Source of the DNA: a virus
Virus record (IMG/VR): IMGVR_UViG_3300042907_000250
Coordinates: 1-37,472 of that record
Reading direction: 5' to 3' (one strand)
DNA: 37,472 nt
How positions within the stretch are numbered: the first letter of the stretch is position 1; each line of letters starts with the position of its first letter. A program made the position numbers and the translations under genes. The notes beneath the pieces are model-generated. The model saw only the letters and a list, made by a program, of their open reading frames with translations. It was not told where the DNA came from and searched no databases. Positions 13,173 through 24,400 of the stretch are shown piece after piece.

Positions 13173-13529
13173 CTAGATCAACCTCCAGTTGGCGTTATCC
13201 GAAATGATATCGACGCTCTGCTCTGGCCGAATCAGTATCGAAGTAACGCCATCAATGGTCTGCGCCGACGTAGTCGCAATCGTCCGGTTGACCGTGGAAA
13301 TGTTTTTGATCGTGTACCGGCTCTTGTTGTTGACCGCAGTCGGAAGAATCGGCGCACCGGCAGAGGTCACCAACACCACATAGTCGGTGTCGGTCAACGC
13401 GGCCAGGGTTTGAGAAGCGGAAACCGTCACAACAGTTCTCTTTGTTCCCGAATTAGCTTCTGTAGCAAGGGCGTTCAGTTCAGCCGCACTTACAACCTCA
13501 CCGGCAGCCCAGGTGTTCTTGACAGTCAT
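13173..13529 (-). CDS. small virion surface protein with beta-rich tip (118 aa)
   Basis: A short N-terminal anchor (TWAAGEVVSAAELNALATEA) is followed by VVTVSASQTLAALTDTDYVV and a C-terminal beta domain, SRYTIKNISTVNRTIATTSA then LIRPEQSVDIISDNANWRLI. The 'YTIKN......TI..QTIDG.....I.P..SV.I.SD...W' pattern is common at the ends of phage fibre and head-decoration proteins that form small trimeric knobs. AAGGAG eight bases upstream of ATG 13529 supports the start. It is likely a tail or capsid surface attachment, but the location is not shown by sequence. Confidence 0.75.
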   Translation of the reverse strand: MTVKNTWAAGEVVSAAELNALATEANSGTKRTVVTVSASQTLAALTDTDYVVLVTSAGAPILPTAVNNKSRYTIKNISTVNRTIATTSAQTIDGVTSILIRPEQSVDIISDNANWRLI

Positions 13530-13541
13530 TTGAAATGCTCC

Positions 13542-14381
13542 TTAAACGTAAGTCGCGGTGACCTGCACGGCGGCGACACCGCTCGACACGTCGGCGGCAG
13601 CCATAGCTCCCGTAACGGCAGAAGCCACACCAGTGGAGAAGCGCAAACCAAGCGCACCAAACTGATGGATAGTCGCAGAGGTGGCCGGGACGGGAATCGT
13701 CACCAAGGGAACATCGGTGCCAAGCGTCGGCGCTGAAGCCTTATTGAACAGCTTGTAAAACACCGGAGTTGCAGTCGGATTGCTCAGCGTCACACCGTAA
13801 ACCGTTCCGGCGCTGGCTTTCACCGACACCACGTTGGTGCTAGCCGTGGTGACAGCCGAATACGTTGTGGGAGTTGCCGGTTGGCTAGAAGTAATGCTAC
13901 CGCTAGTAACCGTCACTGCTGGAGTTCCCACCACTCCAACCATGCATGTGCTGGTGGTAAGGGAAGCGGAACCCGCAATAGTTCCTGACGTGTACGCAGT
14001 ACTAAGAATCCGCGCAGAAGATATGCCGGGAACGCTCACTTGATACAAGCCATTAGCGGTCATTGCGCCGCCAGTCACATACGCGCCAGTACCAACATTC
14101 ATAACCACGTTATTGCCGGTGAGGTTCACAAAATTGGTTCCATCCCGCGAAACCTGAACAATCACAGTTCCGACCCACGTTCCAGTCAACTGCACTGTGT
14201 AGGTATCTGCGCCGCCGATGGACGTGCATCCACCAGAGCCGTTGTTCACCGCAACGAGGTTTATCGCTGAAGTCACATCGACATTCTTGATGGATACAGC
14301 GGATTGATCGGAAGCAATCACAACCGGCGACGAGTTCGCGGATGTCGCCTGCCCGTTCGCATTCTGAGGTGTGTATGCCAT
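13542..14381 (-). CDS. virion surface/appendage protein, beta-rich (279 aa)
   Basis: Begins MAYTPQNANGQATSANSSPV with the phage appendage signature VVIASDQSAVSIKNVD. It continues with a TYTVQLTGTWVGTVIVQVSR domain and SSARILSTAYTSGTIAG, then a Ser/Thr/Val-rich end. The signature ('SSPVVIASDQ..V') occurs in many uncharacterised virion proteins. AAGGAGT precedes ATG 14381. It lies in the adhesion cluster between two other surface proteins. Substrate or partner cannot be named. Confidence 0.75.
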   Translation of the reverse strand: MAYTPQNANGQATSANSSPVVIASDQSAVSIKNVDVTSAINLVAVNNGSGGCTSIGGADTYTVQLTGTWVGTVIVQVSRDGTNFVNLTGNNVVMNVGTGAYVTGGAMTANGLYQVSVPGISSARILSTAYTSGTIAGSASLTTSTCMVGVVGTPAVTVTSGSITSSQPATPTTYSAVTTASTNVVSVKASAGTVYGVTLSNPTATPVFYKLFNKASAPTLGTDVPLVTIPVPATSATIHQFGALGLRFSTGVASAVTGAMAAADVSSGVAAVQVTATYV

Positions 14382-14410
14382 AACTTGTTACTCCTTAAAA
14401 GTGTTGTGGC

Positions 14411-15688
14411 CTAAAACATTTGGAAGAACTGGTTGGTTGGGACAGGCGATCCCATCAGAACCTCAATGGACAAAGCCGCAAACCAAGTGCTACCCACCTT
14501 GGTTTGCACTGCCGCTGGTGACGTAGTGGTCACATCCTTTGTATTAAGGACGGCAGCCAACAGCGTCGTCGGCTGATACAGCATTTTCCTGCTGTATCCG
14601 GCAGCCGGGGCAGCAGAAACGCTCACAGTGTTAACTGCATCACCACTACCGTAGTAGTGAAACAACCTAGAAGTGCCGTCGCTGCGGGTGAGTGTGACGG
14701 CGGGTGCAGTCATCGTTGCGCCAATGCCCAATGGGCTAACCGCCGTACCTCCGATGGGCGTTGTGGTGTTTGCGTCCCTTATCACCGCACAAAGCAACAT
14801 GCTGGCGTTAGTCCAAACGCCAGACGTTGACGAGCCAGTCCCAACCGCCCATGCGGTACGAACATTTGACCAACTGTTCCCGGCAGTATTGTTGATGGGA
14901 TTCCATGCCGGGACGGTGCCGCCAGCGGCGGGTGTTGCCGCAGTGGTGTTTTGGGAACTTGCATGGGCGAACATCACCAACAAGTCACCGGCACTGTGCG
15001 GAATGCTGCTGAAACTTGTTCCATTTGTCGCGTAGGTATCGAACGTGGTGGCCTCAAGAAGCGGAACGGTAACTCCGTACCACGCTTCACCCGCCGACGT
15101 TGCCGTGAAAGTGATTGGCGCACCCGCACCTTGGGCATCACCCATGAGAAAGCTCATTGAGTTTTGAAACGCCGCAAAGGTGTTGGCTCGCGTTGTTTGG
15201 TTGTACGCGGAGAGTGTCGCAGGCGCGTTGTACTTGTATCCCTGAAAAGCGTTGAAACACATACTGCCAGTAGGTATCGACTGCGAAGTTACTGTCGCCG
15301 CGCTGTTGTTGACTGCCGCAAAGGTGGCACTACCAAAAGAACCAACGCCACTGTAGGAAACGGAGTTGACGATCCCCGTACCGTAGAAGTTTGGATCGCT
15401 GACGGTCAGCGTGATGGTTTGCGGCCCGGTTGGAGGGTTGAGCATCCCCAACACGGCAATGCTGCTGCGCTGCTGACCCTGAGATGACCACCAAGCGTTT
15501 TGTTGTCTCAACATGGTCAACGGCACACCGTTGATACTCGCGCTGACACTAGGGTTGGCTTGCGCGTAGTAGCCCATGTCAACCGAAACGATCAGCGCAT
15601 TGCCGACAATGTTATGCGAATGGGAAACGGTAGTAGTGCCGTTACCCCAAGTGGTTTGGGTTCCGATAGAAGCGTAAGCAACAGGCAT
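14411..15688 (-). CDS. minor tail/adhesin-like protein (425 aa)
   Basis: ATG at 15688 shares its A with the collagen-like fibre stop (TGATG). It contains two related beta-rich modules. The first has HSHNIVGNALIVSVDMGYYA, SINGVPLTMLRQQNAWW and PQTITLTVSDPNFYGTG. The second has SIPHSAGDLLVMFAHASSQN and LLCAVIRDANTTTP. Both resemble the domain inserted in the Gly-rich region of the 932-residue fibre (NYVIVSLAAS, GGAAMTFLG, QTVSVTVS). This suggests a shared adhesin-type fold used in several proteins of this phage. Role: tail-surface binding, inferred. Confidence 0.75.
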   Translation of the reverse strand: MPVAYASIGTQTTWGNGTTTVSHSHNIVGNALIVSVDMGYYAQANPSVSASINGVPLTMLRQQNAWWSSQGQQRSSIAVLGMLNPPTGPQTITLTVSDPNFYGTGIVNSVSYSGVGSFGSATFAAVNNSAATVTSQSIPTGSMCFNAFQGYKYNAPATLSAYNQTTRANTFAAFQNSMSFLMGDAQGAGAPITFTATSAGEAWYGVTVPLLEATTFDTYATNGTSFSSIPHSAGDLLVMFAHASSQNTTAATPAAGGTVPAWNPINNTAGNSWSNVRTAWAVGTGSSTSGVWTNASMLLCAVIRDANTTTPIGGTAVSPLGIGATMTAPAVTLTRSDGTSRLFHYYGSGDAVNTVSVSAAPAAGYSRKMLYQPTTLLAAVLNTKDVTTTSPAAVQTKVGSTWFAALSIEVLMGSPVPTNQFFQMF

Positions 15689-17205
15689 CAGTAACCTGCC
15701 GCATCCACCGCTACGCAAACCCAATCCTGCAACGCGGCATCCCACACCAAACCAACAGTGTGCGTCTTACCCGCAACCGTAGAAGCCAACAACGTCGCCA
15801 CACCCGACGAAATGAAAGACGCACCCCACGAAATTGTCTGTGCCGCAGCGCCTTTAATCCGAATCATCAGCTTCTGACCGTCCGTAGGGGTGCCAGTCAA
15901 GCCACTCGTCATTGACGTGATGTTCGTAGCCAGTGCAGTGATCGTGAACATGTCTGTCGTATCAGTGTTGATCGCTGGCGTAGCAGACGAGGTGATGGTG
16001 TTCACACGTTGCGTGATCCGTTTCGACGTTAACGTCTGGGCGTTAGTGGCATAAACAATATCGGCTGGAACATCAGTCAACCCAGACCACGTTGTCGTAC
16101 CGGCAGGCCCGGTTGCGCCCGTCGCACCAGTCGGGCCAGGGACTGTCGAGTCCGCGCCGGGTGCGCCCGTCAAACCCTGCAACCCGCGCTCACCCTGAAT
16201 GCCTTGTGCCCCATCATTTCCCGCGTCACCCTTCGACGCAAACAAAGACCACGACGAAGGAGAATCAGTCGGACTCTGCGTAGTGCTAGCAGTCAAACAC
16301 ACATACGACGAACCGGAAAACGAAACAACATCATCGACCGCATAAGTGTTGCTGCCAGAGAAAGCGCCCCGCCAAGTGAAACCTCGCCCGGTGTCGCCCT
16401 TCTGCCCCTGTACGCCTTGAATCCCTTGTGCGCCAGCCGATCCCGTTGCGCCAACGGAACCCGCTGGGCCAGCCACGCCGGGAACTCCCTGTGCGCCGGT
16501 TGGGCCAGCCACGCCGGAAGGCCCGACCGGGCCTTGAATGCCCTGCGGCCCTTGGAAAGGCACGCCCTGACCATCGGCAGGGAAGCCCGTAGCGTCACGA
16601 AAATAGAGCTTGCCATCCGACAACACGATCCATGCGTCACCCGGTTGGGCGTTGGTGGGAAGATTCGCATACGCAGAAACTGTTCCCTGAATGTCAAGGG
16701 ACACACCGGCATTGCCTTGTGCGCCGGTTGCACCGGCAGGCCCGGTTTCCCCACGCTCACCCGGCATTCCTTGTATGCCCTGTATTCCTTGTGCGCCGGT
16801 TGCCCCGGTTGCACCGGCTGGCCCCGCAGGCCCAACCTCGCCAGGTATCCCCTGCAACCCTCTTTCGCCCTGAATCCCCTGTGCGCCTGGAGAACCCGCT
16901 ACGCCCTGCGCTCCAGCCGCACCCGCCACGCCACCCGGCAACGTGAAGTTGAAAACGGCAGCAGAAGACGTACCAGTGTTAGTTACATACGCCTGCGAAC
17001 CAACCGGCCCAGTCGAGACAGAACCAAGCGAAATCGTCGCCGCCGCACCGGGATTCCCCGCAGACCCGGCAGGCCCAGCAGACCCGGCAGGCCCAGTAGC
17101 ACCCGGTGGGCCTTGAATCCCCGCAACAGGAATGATCGAAAACTCGCCATCGACAGCAGACACATCGATGACAGTCCCATCATCAAACACATACAGGTCA
17201 GCCAT
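15688..17205 (-). CDS. collagen-like tail fibre with CBM5/12-like module (505 aa)
   Basis: Residues about 30-155 and 215-360 carry many Gly-X-Y triplets (GPPGATGPAGSAGPAGSAGN, GAQGIQGERGLQGIPGE), forming a collagen-like triple-helical shaft. An intervening segment (SAYANLPTNAQPGDAWIVLS) separates the two blocks. A chitin-binding-like module with WRGAFSGSNTYAVDDVVSFS and SSYVCLTAS lies near residue 285. The C-terminal beta domain (GQKLMIRIKGAAAQTISWGA, LVWDAALQDWVCVAVDA) is a common fibre end. ATG 17205 is preceded by GAGAGG and overlaps the LtfC-like gene. Role: trimeric receptor-binding fibre. Confidence 0.85.
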   Translation of the reverse strand: MADLYVFDDGTVIDVSAVDGEFSIIPVAGIQGPPGATGPAGSAGPAGSAGNPGAAATISLGSVSTGPVGSQAYVTNTGTSSAAVFNFTLPGGVAGAAGAQGVAGSPGAQGIQGERGLQGIPGEVGPAGPAGATGATGAQGIQGIQGMPGERGETGPAGATGAQGNAGVSLDIQGTVSAYANLPTNAQPGDAWIVLSDGKLYFRDATGFPADGQGVPFQGPQGIQGPVGPSGVAGPTGAQGVPGVAGPAGSVGATGSAGAQGIQGVQGQKGDTGRGFTWRGAFSGSNTYAVDDVVSFSGSSYVCLTASTTQSPTDSPSSWSLFASKGDAGNDGAQGIQGERGLQGLTGAPGADSTVPGPTGATGATGPAGTTTWSGLTDVPADIVYATNAQTLTSKRITQRVNTITSSATPAINTDTTDMFTITALATNITSMTSGLTGTPTDGQKLMIRIKGAAAQTISWGASFISSGVATLLASTVAGKTHTVGLVWDAALQDWVCVAVDAAGY

Positions 17206-17518
17206 CATGCCTCTCAAACGTACCCACAGCCAAAGGAGTCTCAACACCGCTGGCGGTCATAACAATTCGCCACTTAGTGCCAGACTTTACTAAGTCAACT
17301 ACGGTGGACTGAAGCGTGAACGTAGCCAAGCCACCGTCGATAACAGCCAACACCCGCGTAGGACTTGCCTTGTTAATATCGATGTCGATATAAACCTGTG
17401 CAGCCCAGTTTACCAACTGCCCCAACGCATTTCGCTTACGCAGAGTGAAAGACCTGTCGCAGCCAAGTGTTACAGAAACAATAAACTGCTTCGGCGGTTT
17501 AACCAGATAGTTGCCCAC
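17198..17518 (-). CDS. LtfC-like tail protein, single beta-sandwich (106 aa)
   Basis: The pattern VTLGCDRSFTLRKRNALGQL, then VYIDIDIN and KSGTKWRIVMTASGVETPLA with a short GTFERHDG end matches LtfC/p132-type beta-sandwich domains of actinophage minor tail proteins. GTG at 17518 is the likely start, with GAGGGG a dozen bases before. It lies directly after the distal tail protein and probably docks the collagen-like fibre encoded next. A second copy of this domain begins the protein at 3697-4716. Confidence 0.78.
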   Translation of the reverse strand: MGNYLVKPPKQFIVSVTLGCDRSFTLRKRNALGQLVNWAAQVYIDIDINKASPTRVLAVIDGGLATFTLQSTVVDLVKSGTKWRIVMTASGVETPLAVGTFERHDG

Positions 17519-17535
17519 TACTTCATCCCCTCTTA

Positions 17536-18447
17536 CTAGATTCTTCCAACCGGCCTAGACCACGGACGCGAATACCACTTGGGCACCTCAAGGCGACACG
17601 CATAACCAGCAACCGCATCCGAAACAGAAACCGGAATAGACGAATACGTCCCTCCCGCAATCGGATACAACAAATCCTGCCCACTCCACAAACCCTGAAG
17701 ATTGATCCGATTAGAAGCTAACAACGTCTGCACGCGAGGATCAGAGTCGGCCACACAACCGGCACCCAGCGGGAGGAACGGCAACTCCACAATCCTCTGA
17801 CTATCCATAACCCCACGCCCATACTCCTCGTTGCCAAACGAGAAATCTGGCAGCCGCCACCGCGCCTGATCAGTCAAAGTCCACTTAGGCCAAACCGGAA
17901 CGTCACAATCCGCATTCAACTTGAAAGTTGTTCTGCCAGTTGACGTTGAACCAGACCACTCATAAAAATCCGAAGGGCCAACAAAGAACGGAAGCTCCGC
18001 AGCCGTCGTCATCACAACCGTTGAAGCCGCATACAAGTGAGGGTCTTTCCCCTCCCACTCGCCCTCGTAACTCTTAGGCTCCTCAATCATCTGAACCTTC
18101 AAGTCGCGGTAGCCATCAGAGGTTGTAAACCGAATTGTTGACTGCTTGACGTAATCAAAACTGTACCGCCACTTAGAGTCCAGCGAATGCCAAGACTCAG
18201 AATCCCCACCATCATCAAAAATCGAAACAGTGAAGATCACTTCCCTTCTCTCCCAACGGAAGTCAACAAAAGTCTGACCATAGGCACCCGGCAACCACAT
18301 CGACTTAACCGGCGCATCGATTGCACCCTTCAGCTTCGGCTGAAGAAAAACGCCCTGCTCGCCAGCGCCCTCACCGGAAATGCAGAAGTACTCACCATGA
18401 ACACCAAAAATCTCAATCTTGGCGCGGGAGTTAGCAATTGAGTCCAT
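17536..18447 (-). CDS. distal tail / first minor tail protein (303 aa)
   Basis: Located immediately after the tape measure (three-base gap), where siphophages encode the Dit-like hub. The sequence shows beta-rich Dit-type features: KIEIFGVHGEYFCISGEGAG, MWLPGAYGQTFVDFRWERRE, VIFTVSIFDDG, then a galectin-like C-terminal half (TFKLNADCDVPVWPKWTLTD, then NLQGLWSGQDLLYPIAGGTY). The distal tail hexamer joins the tail tube to the adhesion proteins. Assignment rests on position and general pattern. Confidence 0.8.
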   Translation of the reverse strand: MDSIANSRAKIEIFGVHGEYFCISGEGAGEQGVFLQPKLKGAIDAPVKSMWLPGAYGQTFVDFRWERREVIFTVSIFDDGGDSESWHSLDSKWRYSFDYVKQSTIRFTTSDGYRDLKVQMIEEPKSYEGEWEGKDPHLYAASTVVMTTAAELPFFVGPSDFYEWSGSTSTGRTTFKLNADCDVPVWPKWTLTDQARWRLPDFSFGNEEYGRGVMDSQRIVELPFLPLGAGCVADSDPRVQTLLASNRINLQGLWSGQDLLYPIAGGTYSSIPVSVSDAVAGYACRLEVPKWYSRPWSRPVGRI

Positions 18448-18450
18448 TTG

Positions 18451-21400
18451 TTAATACTTTCCGATGAACGGCATAGCGGCCTGAGCATCCATGCGCTCAG
18501 TAGTCCTACGATAGTCAGCAAGGTCTGTCACATAAATATCTCCATTATGAACCCTGCCGCCGCCAATAGCTGGAACACCGCTCTGAACAGGTGGCCTCTG
18601 CGGAAGCATCGGAGTGCCAGAAGCAGAAGCAGTAGAGCCACTAGTTGCAGTGCCAACTAGCAAGCTGGACAAGATGTTTACGGCACCGTTGGTTATCGCA
18701 CCGGCCATCTGCGCCCCGGCCTGAATGCCCGAACTCATGCTTGAGCCAACACCGGGCGCGGCAGCAATTGCGCTACTCGCGCCGAAACTTCCGGCAGCCA
18801 TACCGGCTTGCGCCGCCATAGCGGCAGCAGAACCAATCGCTGAAGCAACACCCGAAATCGCCCCTGACAGAGCGGGATTCGTATGATTCTGCGAAACCGG
18901 AGCGGCACCAAGGGTCGCTCGCGGATCGCCCTCAGCAGGCCCAGAAGCACCCGGCTGCGGAACACCGCCACTGCCCATGCCGCCAAGAGCGGAACCCATG
19001 CCGCCGAAAGCAGCAGTCGCATCCGCTACAGAGGGGAGGGCACCGGGGTCAGGTGCGGGAGCAGTCGCACCCGGCCCCGGTGCGCCTCCGGTAGAAGGCA
19101 CCGCAATAGCATCCATTCGCGGCGGCGCAACCGTCGATAACGGAGCGGCCTGCTCAGGTGCAAGCGGTGCGGGAGGAGGTGCCATAGGTGGTGCCGGTGG
19201 CGGTGCGATAGACAACGGGCCAGCAGCCTGCATCGAAGGATCAAGCGGCCAACCGCCGGGAGCAAAGCCACGAATCCCACTGCGGCTCAAGCCCTTTGCA
19301 ACACCCTTCGGAATTTCCTTGGAGTTCAACGCATTAAACAAACTTGCGCCATAGTAAGAGGTTGCCTGCGGATTAGTCCTGAACTCACCATTGGAGAGCC
19401 AAGCCATACCGTTAGCCGCCTCGCCACCCGCAGCGAAAGACGGATGATCCGGTGCCCCAGCCGAATTCACACCCCACATGCGAACAGCATTCGAAAGCGC
19501 AGCACCAGCCTTCTGCTTCGCAGTGCCCGTGCCACGCGCCCCGCCGGTAGAGAAGATGCCGCTCTTGTCGCCAGAAGATTGAGCCTGAATCATGGCCTGC
19601 ACCCAAGCCTTGGGGTTCTTGCTTATGCCAAGAAGGCCACCCATCTCATCGACAGCGGCCTGAATAGCTTCCGGCGTAATGGAAGTGACTGAATCAAGCA
19701 AGCCCATGTTGAAGCCTGTGCTAGCCAGTGCCTCGCGAACATTCGGATCATCAAGTGCCAGTTGGCCGTTCGCCACGCCATTCGCAACAGAAGAAATAAT
19801 CGATCCGGCGGCATCAGTACCGGGAGAAGCGCCACTGACATCAGCTTCGGAACTGTCGCCACCAAAACCTAAAAGACTGTCCAGCACGGGATTACCCGTA
19901 GAAGGCGCGGAGCTATCACCGTTGTTATCCTTCGGCCCCCACGCCGCCATACCGGCATTGCCGATGGTCTGTGCAGTGTTCGTCAAGAAACCGAAATCGA
20001 TGCCGGTGATCCCAGAAAGGAAAGACGTACCAACATTGAGAAGAGTTGAGCCGATCCGCGAAGCCTCACCGCTCAAGAACTGAGTGATGTTCTTCTCGCT
20101 GAAAAGGTTTTCGTTCTCGTCATCCTCCTGCGCTGTCAGCGTTGACGTTGTCAACAGTTCAGAAGGGATACCGCCAGGGAATAGGCCAGCAAGTCCAGCA
20201 AGCCCACCGGGAAAAATGGACGAAAGTGCTTGCAGCCCATTGATGTTCGCCCCACCAGCAAGTGTAGGCATCCGATAGGTTTCAGAACCATTCGGCAGAC
20301 CGCCGCCAGTAGTAAGAACGTGAATGTGATCCAAGTGCCCTTGGGTTGGGCCTTGGCTTGAAGCACGGTTCTGCGCCCTTGCCTTAGACGGGTCACTCAT
20401 CGGCGTGTAAGTGTCTTGCCAGATCATCGAATCAATGCCAAGCGCAGCAGCGTTCGCCTGAAGGAAGCTCTTGATCTGATCCCCGTAAGCCTTGCCCTCT
20501 GGCGTATCCCAATTCGGAATCATAATGTCAACTGCCTGACCCGATGGATGATCGGGATGCGGGTCAGTGGCACGCCAGCCGCCAATAGTCGAGATTCCTG
20601 GGAACATCGACTCCACAACACGTTTCACGCCAATGGAGTTCTTCTGAAGGTTCATCTCCCCGCCAGTGCGAGGGCCGGGAAGGGGAGTACCGGCAGGTAT
20701 CTGAACCATCGGAGGTAAACCGGGAATCTGCGGAACCACAGATGGCACACCGGGACTCGTACCAGCCGGTGTGGTCAACACAGAAGAGGGCGCAGCGTTA
20801 CGCCCCGCAATACCGGGGAACACCGGGGCGGGTTTAGCGACTGTCGGGCTAGTCGGGTTATTGCCGGGAAGACCTTCTACATACCCAACCCGCTTCTTCC
20901 AATCCGCAGTGGTTTCACCAGGATTCGACGGTGGATAGTCAGTCGATTGAGTGGTCGGAAGCGGAACAACAGGTTTCGTCGGAAGTGGCACAACCGGCTT
21001 CGGAGAAGGAGACGGCGGCGACGGCTGCATCGGCGGCGGCTTCAACGGAACATTCGGCCAACCACCCGGCGCAAACCGTGGAATGTTCATGTTATTCAAA
21101 TCGTTGAACAAACCCTGCCCGTAGTACTGCACAGCCGCAGCATTCGTAATGTGTTCGCCTGAAGAGACTTTCGCCAGAACCTTGTCGTCCCGTGGCCCAC
21201 CCGGCCCACGAACCATGCCGCCGTCTTTGTACGCCTCAAGATAGGGTTCAATCTCGCTCGCGGGAATCGTGATCTTCCCCGGCGCATACGGCCCATTGTC
21301 CTGGTAACTAATTTGACCGGCATCCCAAACAGCAATCTGCTCCGCTGATGGCTTCTCGCTGATCTCAAGCACGCCGTTGCCGGTAGCCGCATCAATCAAA

Positions 21401-24400
21401 ACACTGGAATCGTTCACACCAAACGAACCAAACGCAGCACGGCCAGCATCAGTCAGCTTCGCCTTGCCAACAGACCGCTGCCCCCCAAGGATATTTGCTC
21501 GCTCAGCCGCATTGGAAGCCTGTGCGCCAGTAAGGAATTCGGCCAAGAACGTCGCATCCCTATTCGGCAAAGACGCACGCAAGTCGGCCAGATCGGGAAT
21601 CGTGATCGGAGTAGGCACACCACGCGGCCCAACCGGCGCGTTGTACTTCGGCTTCTCCTTCGCCTCATTAACCTTCTTCAAAGACTCCGCATCACCGCGA
21701 GCAGCCTTCGCCAAAGTCATAGAATCAAGACCGTACTGCTCGAAAGCCTCACGGTTATCACGGTATTCGGCAGAATCCTCAATCTGCTTCTTCACCGTCT
21801 CATCAAGAGAAGCAATGTCAGAATTAAAGTTCACCGAACGAGTCGGATCGCCAGCATTCGTAAACAACTCATTGGCATTGAGGCCAAGCCTCGAAACGAT
21901 CTCGTTGATGTTGACATTATTGCCAAAGGCACCGCTACCTGGCGCGAATGACTGTGCAGCACTTGCCATTTCGGCTAGCGTCTGGCGAGTAAAGCCACCA
22001 GTAACCGCATCCAAAGTTCCCGCAAGATTGCGGAGACTGTCCTCTTGCTGCTTCGCCGCCTCTGCCGCATCACGATGAGCTTCACCCATCACGTTAATGA
22101 TCTTTGTGACAGCCAAAATGCCCATAGTCAAAACTGCTGGGCCAGCCAACGCTCCCGCAAGGCCAACGAGCCTTCCGACTAGGCCAACCCTACCGCCGGA
22201 ATCCCCAACCTTATCCCCGGCTTCCTTTGCCGCAGTACCAATTTCAGCAATCTTGCCCTTCGCACCCTTAGCCGCCTCACCCGCGTCAGAGACAGCGTCC
22301 TTGGCCTTACTGGAACTGCTCGCAATCGAATCCACATTACTTGCAGCAGCCTTAGCGGCCTCACCGAAGCTCTTAGCTTTAGGTGTCGCCTTAGAAGACG
22401 AATCCCCAACGCTCTGAACAGATTTCGCGCCCTTATCGGACTCCGTCCACATAGCCTCAACAGAATCGGCACTCGCAGCCGAAGCAATGCTCAAGCTCCG
22501 CAAATAATTTGAAGTCGCATCACTCGAATTGCCAAGCGACTTAACAGATTTCTCCGTCTTTGTCGCCTTCGACGTGAACTCATCAAGCGCAACCGGCGGC
22601 AACTCTGGGCCTTGCATACGGCCCATACCGCTAGTGCCAAGATTCGTTGGAGTCGGCTGAATCAAATCGGCGTAGTACTTAGCCCACTGCGCCTTTAGCT
22701 CTTTGTTTCTCTTACGAGTATTAGTCTTCTTGCCGGTGTCCATCCAAGACTGCGGACGCTCTTTCGGCGGCTGCGGAAGCTGCGTCGAACTTGGCAACAT
22801 CATTGCCGTCAACCCAGACGGGCCACTAGAACCAGCCGCAGCCAACGCAGCCGCACGCCGCTGACGATCATCCTGCCGAAGCAAATAAGCAGCCTCACCG
22901 GCAGCCAGACGATCCTTCAAAGTGCCAGGGCCAGAACCGATCCCAGCAGCATCACGCCTAGCCTTCTCAGAAGCACTCAAGGTGCTTAAAGGAGAAACCG
23001 GCCCAGCAGGACGAGCAGCAGCAGCCTGACTGACAGACTCAACAGCCTTCTTCGTTGCGACAGCCTCGCCGCGCATCTTCGCCAAGCTGTCCGAATGGAA
23101 CTTCAAAAGCTTGTTGTCAGCGAACGCAGTATTGTTCGCCGCCGACATCACCAACCGCTCGTAGTTCTTGAAAGAACTAGACAGCACTTCCCAAATCGGC
23201 TTCACCGTCTTGGTGGTGAAGTACAACATCAGAAGAGGCTTAATCAGACCAGTGTGCTTTTCGATGGTGGTAGCCATCTGCGCGAAAACACCAAGACCGT
23301 TAAGAAGAAACAGTGACCACTCACGGGCAACCTCAACAACATCCTTGATGATCGGCTTGACATCTTGATAGCCATCACGAAGCGCATGAAGGAACTCCTG
23401 CGTCTGCTTGAAGTAATCATGCAGACGGTTCTTGCCCTTCGGCGTATCCAAGTAGTCAGAAAGCTGTTTTGACTTGTCCGACAACAGCTTTAAGAAGCCG
23501 CCACTGTTACCAGTCGCCCGATCAAAAATCTCCGACATCGAACTGATCGAATGACCAATGTTCAATATCGTGTTACCCAAGTGCGTGAAACCGTCTAAGC
23601 CCTTGTCGATCCACCTGTCCAAACGGCCATCACTAGAGATTCTCGCAACCCAATTATCAAACTTGCCAAAGACTTTCGTAGAAGCAGCACCAAGGCGAGG
23701 CAAGAAATCCGAAGACTCTGCCATCAACCGCATCAAGCCATCCGTGAGTGGCTTCATCCCAACAGAGAGCCTCTCCAAGCCCTCGTTAGTGTTCCCAAAT
23801 ATCTTGTCCATCATGGACTTTGACGAATCCGAACCCAAGCTCTCGCCCAGATTCTGGAAGTTCTTGTTCAACCCAGTCGCGACACGCGAAAGCCCACTCT
23901 CCAAAGTTGGGAGAGTGGAATTGCCAAGATTCAATATTGCTTTGTCTAAATCCTGAAAAAGGTTGTCCTGCACAGCATTCTGAAGACTCTTCCACTGGCC
24001 TTCCATGCTGCGGGTGGCCTCAACGAAAGACCGGGCATTCGGAGAGAGCTTCTCCATTGCCAGACCGACCTTGTCGATCTTGTCCGTTTCGATCTTCTCA
24101 ATATTTTTACTGATCTGATCCAGGGCATCCGCAACCCTGTCAGCACCCTGCACTCCCTTAGAGTTCGCCTCCGCAACATCTTCCGAAACCCGTTGCGCCC
24201 TAGTCTGAACCTCCTGCAAACGATCAACAGACTGAAGGTAACCCAACTGATCGCGCCGCAACTCAAGAAGCGTCTTCTGACCGCCCTGCCGAAGACGATC
24301 AGCAGCTTCCTGCACACCAAGAATCGCATCCGCAACATTCAAAGACGAACGCCGATTCTCAGCGTTCAAATCCTGAATCTCGCGAGTTGTATCCCTAACC

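Noticed and set aside
16204-17262. 352-residue plus-strand frame opposite the collagen-like fibre
   Set aside because: Arises from the Gly-X-Y codon periodicity of the real minus-strand gene; Arg/Pro-rich and not protein-like.
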